The translations under genes were made by a program, and so were the position numbers. The notes under the pieces are model-generated. The model saw nothing but the letters and a program-made list of their open reading frames with translations. It was not told the origin of the DNA and did not search any database. DNA of 64,000 bases, taken from Takakia lepidozioides. Taxonomy: Eukaryota > Streptophyta > Takakiopsida > Takakiales > Takakiaceae. The stretch spans positions 37,491,053-37,555,052 of the forward strand of contig CM060732.1 of the NCBI GenBank assembly GCA_030704615.1. The letters are read 5' to 3'. How positions within the stretch are numbered: position 1 is the stretch's first letter; each line of letters begins with the position of its first letter. This document shows, one piece after another, positions 15,421 to 27,115 of this stretch.

Positions 15421-15820
15421 CAATAAAGTTTCCAGGGCCAGACCCCTGTTTCTTAAGGAAAAATATAAATATAAATATATAAATATATAATATAATATAA
15501 ATATAATATATAATTACTTTCAAAATATCTGCACTTCTCGCAGAATTATTGTACATAAATTTTAGACTCGGTTTATTTTTGGATAGTATTAATGTGATAG
15601 TGCTGTAATAAATCTCATGAATTTTTAAAAGCTAAAAGCATTTCACTTTTATTTTGTTTTTATCCAAAAATTCTTTTGCTTAAAAATGTAAGTATTTTTT
15701 GATCTCTAAGTTTCTTCTTTTTATTTTACTGTATATAAATAAAAAATAATCAGGTAATAAAGTTCTCAGGACACCGTCCCTGTTCTGCCGGGAGGAAAAA
15801 AAAAAAAAAAAAAAAAAAAA
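15421..15820 (+). repeat. LINE 3' end with two tail-like segments and a 25-base A tract
   Basis: One tail, AATAAAGTTTCCAGGGCC, begins near 15422 and is followed by a TAAATA-rich run at about 15465-15512. A second tail, AATAAAGTTCTCAGG, begins near 15757 and ends in 25 A residues at 15796-15820. Two tails suggest either an internal duplication or one truncated LINE inserted at the end of another. Confidence 0.6.
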
Positions 15821-15989
15821 CATTCATATAAGCCTATATAAGCATATGAATATTTACATGTGTAATAAGATTCATTTATGGGTGTTGTCCAACCAAGGTA
15901 CATTCAAGCTAACATTTAAGTGGGGGAGGATTATCTGCTTCATGTAGGTATTATCTTGTGGAGGTACAATAGGATCTTACTCATTTTTG

Positions 15990-16034
15990 GCACCAATGCG
16001 TGGTCTCTCCCTTTTAGGGAGGAGCCAATAAAGT
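15990..16034 (+). repeat. Hairpin motif, copy 1
   Basis: The sequence GGTCTCTCCC-TTTTA-GGGAGGAGCC can fold into a stem-loop and is followed by AATAAAG. It belongs to a family of similar short segments elsewhere in the window. Confidence 0.6.
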
Positions 16035-17226
16035 AAAGAAAAAATAACCTTACAGATAGCCATGGAGGCAAAATGACTGAAGCCGTCTAAATATTTGTTG
16101 CGTTATTATCACAACTATCACAATATGCTACTTCATCTTCCATTGATGTCTTTTTACTTGAATATGCATCAATATTGCCTCTACTAGCAATGGTTGCAGT
16201 ACACCCATGATTTTTAGATAACCATGGTATTTTTCTAGTCAAATGTCCACTTCTTTTTTTATAAGGTGCACTTTGAAAATATGTGTAAGCTTGATATCTG
16301 CCATTCTAATCTTGTATTGTATCCAAAACATTTCACACATAGATAAGGTGAATATCGTCCACTTCAAGATCACCAAAATCGAAAAACATACGATCTCCTT
16401 AAAATGCACCGTTTCCACTGAAAACCACAAGTGACGTTGTTGTTGTTCTTAAGTTGGAGTATTTTGTATAACAGCCCATGTGTCCTTAATGCTTTCACAA
16501 TATGGCTTAATTCTAGCTTTAAAATATTTTGGGACATCACTATAAACTATATGAATCTCAATGATATCAGAAAAGCTAAATTTATGTTAAAGGTTTTTGG
16601 CATATAAGGACCTAAAAGCAATTTGAAATTTTGCTACAACATAATTCACATCATTTGATTGACTTCGTTTTATCTTTAGCGAATTTGATTACATCACTCA
16701 ATTGCTCGATGGAATGAATAACTACATTATCCACTATTATATTACATTGCATCTAACATTTTGTATAATACTTAAAATCAATTAGCCATGTTAGATGCAA
16801 CGTACAAATAGAGGAACTTTGTAGCCCAATAGATCTAAGGCAATCTACACAAAATTTGTGGTAAATCATCCACCACAGCCCTTTTCGATTTAAAGACACA
16901 ACTACTTGTTTAATTTTTTATTCAAAAAATCCAACAATAGTAGTACCAGTCAATGATCTATGACAACAAAAAAAATGTTATATAGAGTATTTTTAACGAT
17001 AACCATGTATGGGGTTGCAACAATCTGTCATTCCTAGACTTTCATAGTCAAGTATGACAGTTTGAAGTTCGTTGCAATACCTCCCACTTAATAATAGGAC
17101 ATACGATATCTTCGCTTATCCAAAGCTTCATTGTCATCCCTTGGTTCAACATCAACCATCATATGTCTTGCTTTTTTGTTGTCAAAGTTGTCACAAATGA
17201 CTTCACATGCTTGCCATAACCAGTTC

Positions 17227-17440
17227 GTTGCATGATTAGCTCACATCATAGCCTGGGCATTGATAGTCGGGGAATCCCTGGTGGAAATTAGATGATTTCT
17301 CTCCGGTCTACAGGCAGACAATCTACGGTTATACATTGATCTCCTCAAACCAACTTATTGTCGCATGATTGGCTCCACAACCTGACATAGGCACTGATAG
17401 TTGGGGGACCCTTGGTTGAAAGTGCATGATCATTCTCCTA
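17227..17440. repeat. Imperfect direct duplication of about 80 bp
   Basis: Segments from 17227 and 17361 both read GCATGATTRGCTC, then GGCAYTGATAGT(C/T)GGGG, then CCTGGT(T)GAAA and GATGATTTCTC or GATCATTCTC. The spacing is about 134 bp. Origin is unknown. Confidence 0.7.
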
Positions 17441-19280
17441 CTAAACTGATCAACTACAACGAGCTTGTTGCCAGGATTGAGCTCAGCTTCATAGCTCAGT
17501 GCACACCCTGGCTCACACGGACTTCACCCTTTGTCAACCGAATTAGCTGCCCAGCAGCCAATGTGATAAAGAGCCTAATGCTCCGGCTGACGTTGCATCT
17601 TCACGACTCCAGTAGTAGGTCACACCTTAACAACAACAATATTAAGTGTTTCTCATTCAGCCTACCCGCGACCTTATATCAGATTCCTCACCAGAGGTAA
17701 TTGAACGACTTTGTACCTACGCCCGCACCAATGTATATTTTTTCTTTGTCTCTGCACTCAATTTGAGGTTGTTTACATTGTCACTCATCCTTTAGGAAGA
17801 GGGGAAGAAGTAGCTAGTTTACTGAAAGGATAACTATGCAATAATGCTTGTGTTTGTACTGTATTTATTGCAACTGGATTACAATGGATCAACCATACCA
17901 GTGCCATTCAACAAGGCTATCTTAAAGTGGGCAATGGAAACGAATAAAAATCCTTAAAAATGCAAAACTTTCTAAGGGCATCAAGTTCTTTAATACTTGT
18001 GGCCCACGTCATACGAGACATCTAATCATGCCCGGTTTGTGCTTTCTCCTTTCTCCTTTGTCTTATTCAGTAACTCCTAAACCCTAAACCGAATTTCGAA
18101 GACTAGTGAAGCATAGGTGGTCAAGAACAGATTTGAGGAAAAAGAGTTGCATGTCGAAACACAACTTACACACTTGCAACGACCCCGACAACTTGGAGAA
18201 ATTTGACAAATTGTGAATCAAACCAAGTAAGTCTGACATGAATGCAGGTGTCAAATCTGCAATAGAATAATCTAGAAGGTCACAAACTTTTGGACCGAGT
18301 GGAGCTCCTCCTCCACCACCACTTTTGGGTTTGTTGTATAAAATGGGGGAGATCATAGATCTAACTTGATATTGGAAGATCCTTCATGAAACACCATAAC
18401 AAACCCGAGGATGCCATGAAGGGAAGAACCACAAAGGCAATGAGAAAGAGGCCAAAGTGCCCGGATCAAGAAGCCAAATCTTAACATAGGGATGTCAAAT
18501 CTTGTGGGTGCAGTTATGGGAATCAAGAATCTCCATTCGAGGATCTGAGTGAATTTCTCAACACAGAGGTACTGTAAATGTTGCAGGCCCATATAAGTTA
18601 TGGCAGAAAACATCTCAGTAGTGTTAGACATTCACCATAGTTGGCAACCTATGAGTTAGAAACGAAGAAATATTAGTTAATCAACATTTTTATGAAACCA
18701 TAAAGTCAATAGATGTGTATGGAAATCATGATGTATGTGTCATGGCAACTTAAAAGTAGATAATGCATATTTCTCAACATATTTTTTATCAACATACCTT
18801 GTTCAATTTGAAATCTTCCACAATTCATCATCTAGTACTCAGAAAACGAAAAAAAAACATATAGCAACCCGGAAGAAAACATGTGCATCTTGGTAGTCTA
18901 ATGTTTTTCATGCATGATATACATTCTATGAAATCTCATGCCATCTCAAATATTGGAACCCTAGGGGGAAGGGGTAGGACCGGTTCATTGGGCAAAAAAC
19001 AAAAATGTTGCAAAAAACTATACACGAAGAAATAAGACCATGACTACAAATAGTAGTACAATAGGTCAAATAAATTGGATTTTGTAGATGAATCACCTAA
19101 AGATGTGGTACATTCCATGACAACGCAGACCTAAAATTATGAAATTAACATGAAACATGAAGAGATGGATAGTCAGTTTCATATCTTCATCGTTGTAGCC
19201 GTCATCTTTGGGGCATTTGCACATGCACATGGACAAGAAATACAATATCGAAGAGATTATTTGAGATTTTTTTGGGTTTA

Positions 19281-19331
19281 ACCACTGATGTGTAGTCTCT
19301 TGCTACAAAGGAGAGCCAAACAAAATGACAT
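19281..19331 (+). repeat. Hairpin motif, copy 2
   Basis: ACTGATGTGTAGTCTCTTGC is followed by TACAAAGGAGAGCCAAACAA. It shares the TGATGYGTRGTCTC start and the GAGAGCCAA end with the other copies. Confidence 0.55.
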
Positions 19332-20152
19332 TGTTCACATATCATTTGTTAAGAATGAAAATGTTATTTAACATATACTTGCAGAGTTCAATGCAACTGC
19401 CTCAAAGTTGCCAAACAAGCTACATTATAATTATTTCGTCCCCCACAATTCGACAAGCTTTTAAATCCTCTTATTCCTGTTGCATTGTATAATCAAAATG
19501 TGCACATCTATGTCGATTCAAATATCATCTAGACCAAAGATTCCTTAATTAATGCTTTATTATATGAATGATATGTTTGCATTCACTAGAAAGAACTATC
19601 AACATATGTCAAATCATTTATTGTAATGTAATTTAATGCTAGATTAATTTTATGGATATGAAAATAAATTTCCATCTAACTTTGAGCTTAAGATTGTCAT
19701 TTTTAATCTTTAAAATTGAGAAAAAACTGGCAACGGATGCCATAAATATATCAAAAAGAGAACAAAAGGGAATAAATAACCGCCCAAACGCCGTGAAGGC
19801 TTACACATGGCAGACCTCCCCATCAACTGTCCATCGTTGTAAATATATTAATAGATGGTTCACAATTGAGCATTTGATAAGCTTTGACTATTTTAACACC
19901 ATAATGCTCTTACAAATTGAGTTATCTAATGCCTTGAATATATGAAAAAGACTGCAATCCATCCAGGTAGGAAATTTAGCTTTAAGATCCTACCAAGCTA
20001 ATATTTTTGTGTGTAAAATCATTGTATGGATTAACGTCCAAATAAATTAAATTATCAACATGTTTTAATGGTAGACGTCCGTAAACTTTTCATCCATGGA
20101 ATTATAAGGCACACTTGGTAGATTTTGTGCTTTAGCTCATAGATTACAAAGC

Positions 20153-22200
20153 ATCAATATATGAAGTGAGACGTTTGTTTTGTTTTGTTTTGTTTTGTTT
20201 CGTAGCGTTGTTGAGATCTCCCAAACCGCGGGCCTGAGCATGGGTGCTTGGTGCCATTGGAAAGCCCTCGATGAGAGGGGTGCACTGGTTTGGTCTCATG
20301 ATTTTTGGACAAGAGGTGAGGGAGATCTGGAATTCCAAGTACTTTGGGTCGCTGGAAATTCACAAAAAATAGCAAAAATGGCAAAGTGGGAATTCCTGGG
20401 ACAATGGTTGGAGTCTCGACAGGAGAGATATCAAGGGAAAGGTCTCCGGTTCAAATCTGGTCGTAGGCTCCGTGGAAAAAAAAAACTTACTTAGATGAGA
20501 TTGGGCCTCTTGCAAATTCGTGAAAAATAGCAAAGTGGGCATTCCTTGGAGAATGGTTGGAGCCTTGACGGGAGAGACAACAAGGGAGAGGTCTTCGGTT
20601 CAAATCTGGTCATAGGCTATGTGGAAAAAAATGATTAGATATGGCTAAATCATTAGACTTAGATGACTTAAATGACAGTGGACACTTGGGCCAACGGCAC
20701 AGGCTACGCTAGAGGTCGCACTTGGGCCTACCTTAGGAGACGCATTAGGATATATGTGAGATCTTGCGCTTGGGCTTAGATGACAGTGGGCATTTGGGCA
20801 AATGGCACAAGCTACCCTAAATGTCGCATTTGAGCCTCCACATAGGAGACACACTTGCATATATAGGGGATAACACTTGGAGATATCAAGGGAAAGGTCT
20901 CCGGTTCAAATCTGGTCGTAGGCTCTGTGGAAAAAAAATGATTGGATATGGCTTGCTTAATATATTGATGCACTTCGACTTAGATGACACTAGACACACT
21001 TGGGCCAACGGCACAGGCTACCCTAGTCAATATATGAAGCGAGACGTTTGTTTTGTTTTGTAGCGTCGTTGAGATCTCCTAAATCGCGGGGCCTAGCCCC
21101 GGTGCTTGGTGCTGTTGGAGAGCCCTCGGTGAGGAGGGGTGCACCGGCTTGGTCTCATGATTTTTGGACCAGCGGTGTGGGAGATATGGAATTCCAAGTG
21201 CTTTGGGTCGCTGGAAATTCAAAAAAAATAGCAAAGTGGGCTTTCCTGGAGCTATGATTGGCCCATCATGTGGCAGATTTTGGAATTTCAAGTGCTTTTG
21301 GTCGCTGGAAATTCATGAAAAATAACAAAAATAGCAAATGGGCATTCCTGGGACAAGCCTCGGCAAGAGAGATATCAAGGCAAAGGTCTCTGGCTCAAAT
21401 CTGGTCGTAGGCTTTGTGGGAAAAAAATAGATATGGCTTGCTTCATGCAAAGTGGGCTTTCCTGGAGCAATGATTGGCCCTTCATGTGGGAGATTTGGAA
21501 TTTCAAATACTTTTGGTCGCTGGAAATTCGCAAAAGATAGCAAAGTGGATATATCAATATATGAAGCCTTGACAGGGGAGATTGCAAAAATAGCAAAGTG
21601 GGCAATGACATAGAGTCTTTGGATACATTGGGGATTGCAGTGGACACTCGAGGTCACATTTGGGCCTCTACATGGGAAATATGGATACATAAATAGAAGC
21701 TTGCACTTGGGCTTAGATTTCAATTTTTCACACATGGGCCAACGGCATAGGCTACACTAGATGTTGCACTTGGGCCATCTACACAGGAGATGCACTTGTA
21801 TACATAAAAGATTGCACACTGGGCTTAGATGGCCTCGACATAGGAGACGCACATGGGAGATGTCATTGGATACATAGGAGACGCACTTGGATACATAGGG
21901 GATTGCACTTGGGCTTAAATGACAGTGGACACTTGGGCCTCTACCCGGGAGATGCATGGATACATAAAAGATTGCACTTGGGCTTAGATGGGCCTCGACA
22001 TAGGAGACGCACAAGGATACATAGGAAATTGCACTTGGTCTTAGATTTCAATTATTCATACGTGGGCCAACGGCACAAGCTACCGTAGAAGTCGACTTGG
22101 GCCTCGACATAGGAGACGCACTTGGATACATGGGAGGTTGCACATGGGCTTAGATGACCTTGGACACTTGCGCCAACGGCAAAGGTTACCCTAGTGTGTA
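20153..22200 (+). repeat. Complex repeat array, left arm of a large inverted pair
   Basis: Units start near AATATATGAAGYGAGACG and a (GTTTT)n run, continue with GAGATCTCCCAAACCGCGGG and GGTCTCATGATTTTTGGAC, and then repeat a 90-100 bp block containing TTTGGGTCGCTGGAAATTC. Further blocks contain ACACTTGGGCCAACGGCAC and GGCCTCGACATAGGAGACGC. The segment GGTTCAAATCTGGTCGTAGG recurs at about 20450, 20600 and 20904, with a variant near 21394; it resembles the T arm and B box of a tRNA. The same units appear in reverse orientation at 27116-28605. Open frames across this array are repeat artefacts. Confidence 0.85.
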
Positions 22201-23385
22201 TGACATTTGAGCGCACATTTGTTCGCCGAAGACACTGACATTAGTATAAAATCTTATTTTTTACAAAAAAATATGATGAGATACATGCTTAGAATTTGAA
22301 AAGAATATTTGAATTGTGCTCACTGCTCGCATAAAGCATTACGCTCATTTGTAAACACCACTAGATTTTTTTTGGGGTTGTTAACGATGTTAATTTGATG
22401 GCTCAGGCATTGCTAATGGCAATGATAGCGCCCCACTTAAGTAAAAAAAAATCATGTGTGTAGCTTCAGCGTCATTATGAAACTGTCATTTGTTTAAAGA
22501 CTTAAAAAATGTTTGGGGTCGCTTAACTAAATGCTATGAAGCAATACCCTAGACGTCAATTTTTTAAAAGCGACATATAATATATATTAAATAAACAATC
22601 GGGAATTAAAAACATGACATCAGCTACATTATGAAGAAAATGACATTTTTTATTTTAATAAAAACTTAACAAGATTAATAGAAAATTCAAACAAATTGTG
22701 GGATTGTAGTGGACGCATGACTGCAACGTGGCAGCTCCCAATTGATCTTGGACCTAACACCTGAGCATACGAGAATATTTGAATGAACGCACGAGGTGAC
22801 ATGTGGCAAGTTCCCGAATTCCTCCAATATATTGATAGAGAGTACATAGTTGAACTCCATACATCTACATTATATGTCATGAATTAGAAATGTAAGCACA
22901 ACATTGATGCTTTCAATATATTGATGAAAACCCATAGTTTTGTAACAATAAATGTGAAAGTATACCGGATATTAGAAATAAATCATGTTACCAGTCACAT
23001 TTCTCAATAATGAATAATCCATGATAGTTTTCTTTTTGTACCTGATGTATTATTTTATGTAAACTTAACAATATTTGTAAATGACATTAAGATGTATCAA
23101 TCACAATCAGACGGATCAAAATACTATAGGTCTGGTAGTGCTCAATAAATAGACCACTTGTATTCAATTTTCAGTAACTGACAATTAGAGACAACCATTG
23201 GATTTAAAAAAAAAACCATAGTCGAAATTAAAGCCATATAATTTTTTGAATGAGAGATATCCGGGGCATGCTTTAAATATGCATGTGATTATATATATAT
23301 ATACATATGAAAAACCATTGAGGGAAAACACTGGAACTGAATTAAAAAAAGATCGTTACTTTTAGTCATGGTTAGCTAGAATGAC
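22201..23385. other. AT-rich spacer, no gene
   Basis: No recognisable protein, RNA gene or terminal repeat. It forms the left part of the spacer between the two inverted arrays. Confidence 0.5.
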
Positions 23386-23388
23386 TTA

Positions 23389-26074
23389 GGCCCCGGCCGC
23401 ACTAGTGGCTAACTAGCCACTGCTAGCCACTGTTAGTTTGTTAAGCAGTGGTTAGTTAGTTGGGGATAATGTGCCGCCGCACTTATGGCTAAAAGTTGGC
23501 AGTTGCTAACGAATGTTATCCCGTGAGCTGCCTGCCAAGCGCCGCTGGAGCTGCCCGTCGAGGCAGCGAGGACGCCATAGCTACGAAGCTCGAACTACTT
23601 CCTATGTTCACACATGTGGATGTGTGGGCTCCACCTAACACCCTTACAAAGCTCATGAGATCACAGTTCCCGGAAGCCACTCCATCCAGGCTTTGGGGAC
23701 AAGCTCAAGAATGTGAACAAGTATACTATTTCGGAATACAGATTGAATAGTCAAGTTTGGAGACAATGAGGACGAGTCCTAGAAGGATATCTTCTGAGAT
23801 GAACTTGGTGGCGGTGTGGCAATCAACACATGTCACACAAAGGTTGAACTGTCCAAAAGCAACTGCCAGCTTCTCACTGCAGTGGTGGTAAAGAGAAAAT
23901 TCCTTTCAAGCTCCTCCTCCATATCATGCAACAAAAAGCGGCTGTCAGGCACGTCATACCCAACCTAGACTTTCATCTACCCTTCAGCATAACATGCATA
24001 ACCTCAGTTTGTCTTCTACAACAAATGTCTGCACCTGGTTGTCCACCACAATGCAGCTGCGCCCTTGCCTCCTTTCTGACCCCGCCCTCTGTCATGCATC
24101 ATATTGCTCTTTCAGCATGTTCAGCGAGTGTGCTAAATTGGGGAATAATTAAAACATCCATTTCGGTGAGCGGGGTTCAGTGTTTGCAGGCTTGAGAATG
24201 GGACGTAGCAACTTGTGATGGCCCTCACTGGCGTTGATGCCAATCTTGCCAGACTTGTTATGTATGTCGTGTCCTTGCTTCTATATATGCCAGACTTACA
24301 GTTATATATGTCTTGTCCTACCTCAAGTTGTAGACTACCTCAAGTGGGCAGTTTCTTGCACAAGACAACCTGAGCTAGTTTTGGAAACTCACATAAATAT
24401 ATGCGCAAATGATATTGGCCTGAACGTTTCATCAAATGGCTACACTTTCTAGACTCAAAGGCCACTTAAGAAAGAAAAGACTTCAAATTGGATTTTTCTT
24501 CGAGATTTTGATATCGTTCAGGAAAATGATTTGATCTTTGGGAGGGGGAAGCCAGCTATTAGGTGCCTAACTCCTACTGAGTCAAACTCAGTCAAAACTC
24601 AGTCAAACTACTTTGTGAGTAGCTGTCAACAAGGGGGCAGTAAGTCTGACTAGAACCGATTGAACGAAGAGGCGGTTTGCAAGACAAGATAATGTGATTT
24701 TGGGGCTGTTGGTGAAGACAAAAAGATAGTCCTGATCTAGTCGGATGGCCAGGCCTGACTAAAATGATGTTCACCTAGGAGAGTCAGTGATATGGATGTT
24801 GGGGTGCTTGGGTGGTCAGTGGATCTCTGCCCGGAAGTGTGTATCAGACTGTAGAACTTACAACAGTGTATATAGTAAGTTGGTCTCACTTTTTGCTTTT
24901 TCCAAGGTCCTTAAAATTTAGAGAATTAGAGATTTAGAGATTTGACATAATGTCTCAGTTTGTAAGGTGTATTATAACATTTGCTAGCATGATACGGTAC
25001 AGAGCTGCCGCCCTACATCTCCTCGAGGCGATTGAAACTGTATAGATAATGAGCTGTTCAAAGTCAATGATATATTGTAATGTACACTCGTCTCTGATCC
25101 AGAAGTTGCAACTGCTCGCGTAGTGCATAACAGCGCAAAGAATGAATCAATTGATCAAGACTCTAAATATAAATTTACAATCTTGAACTACTGTTTTCTA
25201 ATCTGGTTTGGACAATTTGGGTCACGCGAGAAATTTTGCCAACTCTAGCACTTGTCATGTGTCTTCCACATTTACCAAAAGTATTTGATCTATGGCACGT
25301 CCTAGCACCCTTCTGGTGGAACAACGGCCCATCCTCACGTTGGCTAACAACATTGAATGGAGTTGTGTGTACCCGACACAATTGCGGTACATCTTGAAGA
25401 TCATGCCAATCTGACCTGTATGACTGGAGAAAGTGATGGCGAATGTAGCAAGTATGCTACATCATTGCCCATTTCATCAAGTACCATTTCATTTTGACTT
25501 GCCCACCCAATGTTTATTTCTATGTCTGACTTGTTGATCTTGTCTGTTGTTATTCACCCACTTCTGTAGTCGGGAGGAATGTCAGGCTGTGCGAGGTCCA
25601 CTTTGGGAGTTGAACGGAGGGCCTTACTTTCTCCGGAAATTTTTCTAGTCCATTGGGAGTCAATGGAAGAGAGAATGCATTATCGATGGTCTCAAGCCTG
25701 GCAGACTTTTCCTCTCCGCTCGCCGTTTCCAGCATTGCTATGAGGTTCTTCCAAAGAGAGCGCTTGTCTGAGCGTGTCCATGACTGATTGCAATATGATC
25801 GTGAGCAAGGAAGCAAGGTGACGGTGGCTTCCGGTCTGCGAGAAGACGGGGGCGCAAGGAAGGAGGTAGAACGGGGAACGATGGAATTCTCCATACGCTG
25901 CCCTGCGTGGTTAAAGTTAGTACATGGGGGTGGATATGGGTTATCTCGTCGGAAAAATACTAGGGGATAATTAGTGACGATTAGCATTGATTAACTTTAA
26001 CAGTGGCTAAATGACGTAATGCGGCAACTACATAAAACTTAGCCATGGCTGAATTGCCCAGTGTGGCCAGGGCC
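23389..26074. mobile_element. Harbinger-like DNA transposon remnant with TTA target duplications
   Basis: The left end GGCCCCGGCCGCACTAGTGG is matched by the reverse complement of the right end, GGCCCTGGCCACACTGGGCA. The trinucleotide TTA flanks both ends (23386-23388 and 26075-26077), as expected for PIF/Harbinger elements. Subterminal sequence is also inverted: GGCTAACTAGCCACTG at the left and related TTAGCCA / TTAGCCACTG motifs at the right. No transposase or Myb-like protein is recognisable inside. A 145-codon minus-strand frame at 25550-25987 is unassigned. It is probably non-autonomous or decayed. Confidence 0.7.
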
Positions 26075-26077
26075 TTA

Positions 26078-27115
26078 CTTATTCATATTAGTATTTTGTG
26101 TGTTGGAACTTTATTTGGTCCCATATCCAAGTGAAGTGTCAAGCCTCACTTGGAACGTGAGGATGGTTTTCCCCTTGTGAGGATTGAGGAGGCTCATCTT
26201 CTTGTAGTTGAGCCTCCAGAAGTCTCTCTCATTCTCCCGCTTACACCAATTTTTCTATGAGTGCTACAGAGGTAGAGCGCTGTGACAAGTCTAGACACCA
26301 CAGAAAACTTCAGGTGTATCCATGAAACAAATTAAGCATGTGCAGCTCCATGCTAGTAGTGTATAGGTCCACCTTCCAGGCGATATATCCCATATGAAAA
26401 ATGCAAAACTGCAATCATAATTTAAGCAATGTACAATGGACTTCAGAGCATCTGCTTAACACATCAAACAAGCATGCAACATGACAAAGTCAATGTCCAC
26501 TAGTATAATCATATGACAATATAACGGACTGATAGAAAACAAATTGTTTTGAAGTGCAGAGTGATAATTTTGGATTATCACTCTTAGTAGATGATAAAAC
26601 AATATAAAAATATGTAACTTCAGGAATCTGAAGGGATCTGAGATCTGATAAATGCTTGAGGTTGTGGAAAGTGGGAACATGGATACTAATGCACCAGCCC
26701 ATACTCGTGTTTTGGTGAGCAAAGAAATTAGTCTTGGGATTAAATCTCCAAAAGAACGACAACGCATCTATCAATTAACTTAAATGTTGAAGATAACTAA
26801 TTCAAGAGAGAAAGACAAGATATAAGCTTTTGAATTTATGCTTAAAATTGAATATGATTGCGATGAAAATATGTATAATATATATAATTAAGGGAATTTG
26901 ATAAAGACTTTACCAATGGAGGTGCATTCATTGACGATTGCAGGTTCTATGTGGGGAAGTTATAACATAGACTTACTATTAATTGACAGTGATTTGTGGT
27001 CTCTTCTTTAGAGATGAGCCAACAAATGGCTAGTGGTGGCTCATCCTTGTGAAAGTGAAATCTATTCTCATTTATAATAAACTTGAAAATTCATCCATCT
27101 AGTTCAATCACATAG
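26078..27115. other. Intergenic spacer, no gene
   Basis: I see no supportable gene. Overlapping minus-strand frames at 26456-26774 show no family resemblance. One hairpin-motif copy lies at 26985. Confidence 0.5.
26985..27030 (+). repeat. Hairpin motif, copy 3
   Basis: CAGTGATTTGTGGTCTCTTC is followed by TTTAGAGATGAGCCAACAAA. The arms GGTCTCT and AGAGATGAGCC can pair. Confidence 0.6.

Larger units (their letters stand above)
7180..15820 (+). mobile_element. Decayed plant L1-type LINE
   Basis: A non-LTR retrotransposon in plus orientation. A C-rich leader precedes a gag-like ORF1 with a CCHC knuckle, then ORF2 with endonuclease, reverse transcriptase and a C-terminal zinc-binding region. The end carries AATAAAGTT-type tails and A-rich tracts. 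The 5' border is approximate and I found no target duplication. Every ORF is broken, so this copy cannot be autonomous. The tail sequence relates it to remnants near 3.9-4.1 kb. Confidence 0.9.
15821..20152. other. AT-rich intergenic DNA, no gene
   Basis: Open frames are short and unlike any family I know. Minus-strand stretches at 16.0-17.0 kb could be remains of a DNA transposon, but I cannot support a domain. A minus-strand pair of open frames at 18084-18631 is unrecognised. Hairpin-motif copies occur at 15990 and 19281. Confidence 0.45.

Noticed and set aside
16040-17000. Possible hAT-type transposase remains on the minus strand
   Set aside because: A few cysteine/histidine and lysine-rich stretches are suggestive, but stops are everywhere and no diagnostic motif could be identified.
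18077-18090. CTAAACCCTAAACC as an interstitial telomere repeat
   Set aside because: Only two telomere-type units are present, which is common by chance and as a short promoter motif.
18084-18631. Two adjacent minus-strand open frames of about 90 codons
   Set aside because: No family resemblance, no splice borders and no conserved motif visible; kept only as unassigned.
25550-25987. A 145-codon minus-strand frame within the Harbinger-like element as a transposase or Myb-like protein
   Set aside because: A WTRSDKRSLW stretch hints at a helix, but DDE residues and the rest of a Myb/SANT fold are not visible.
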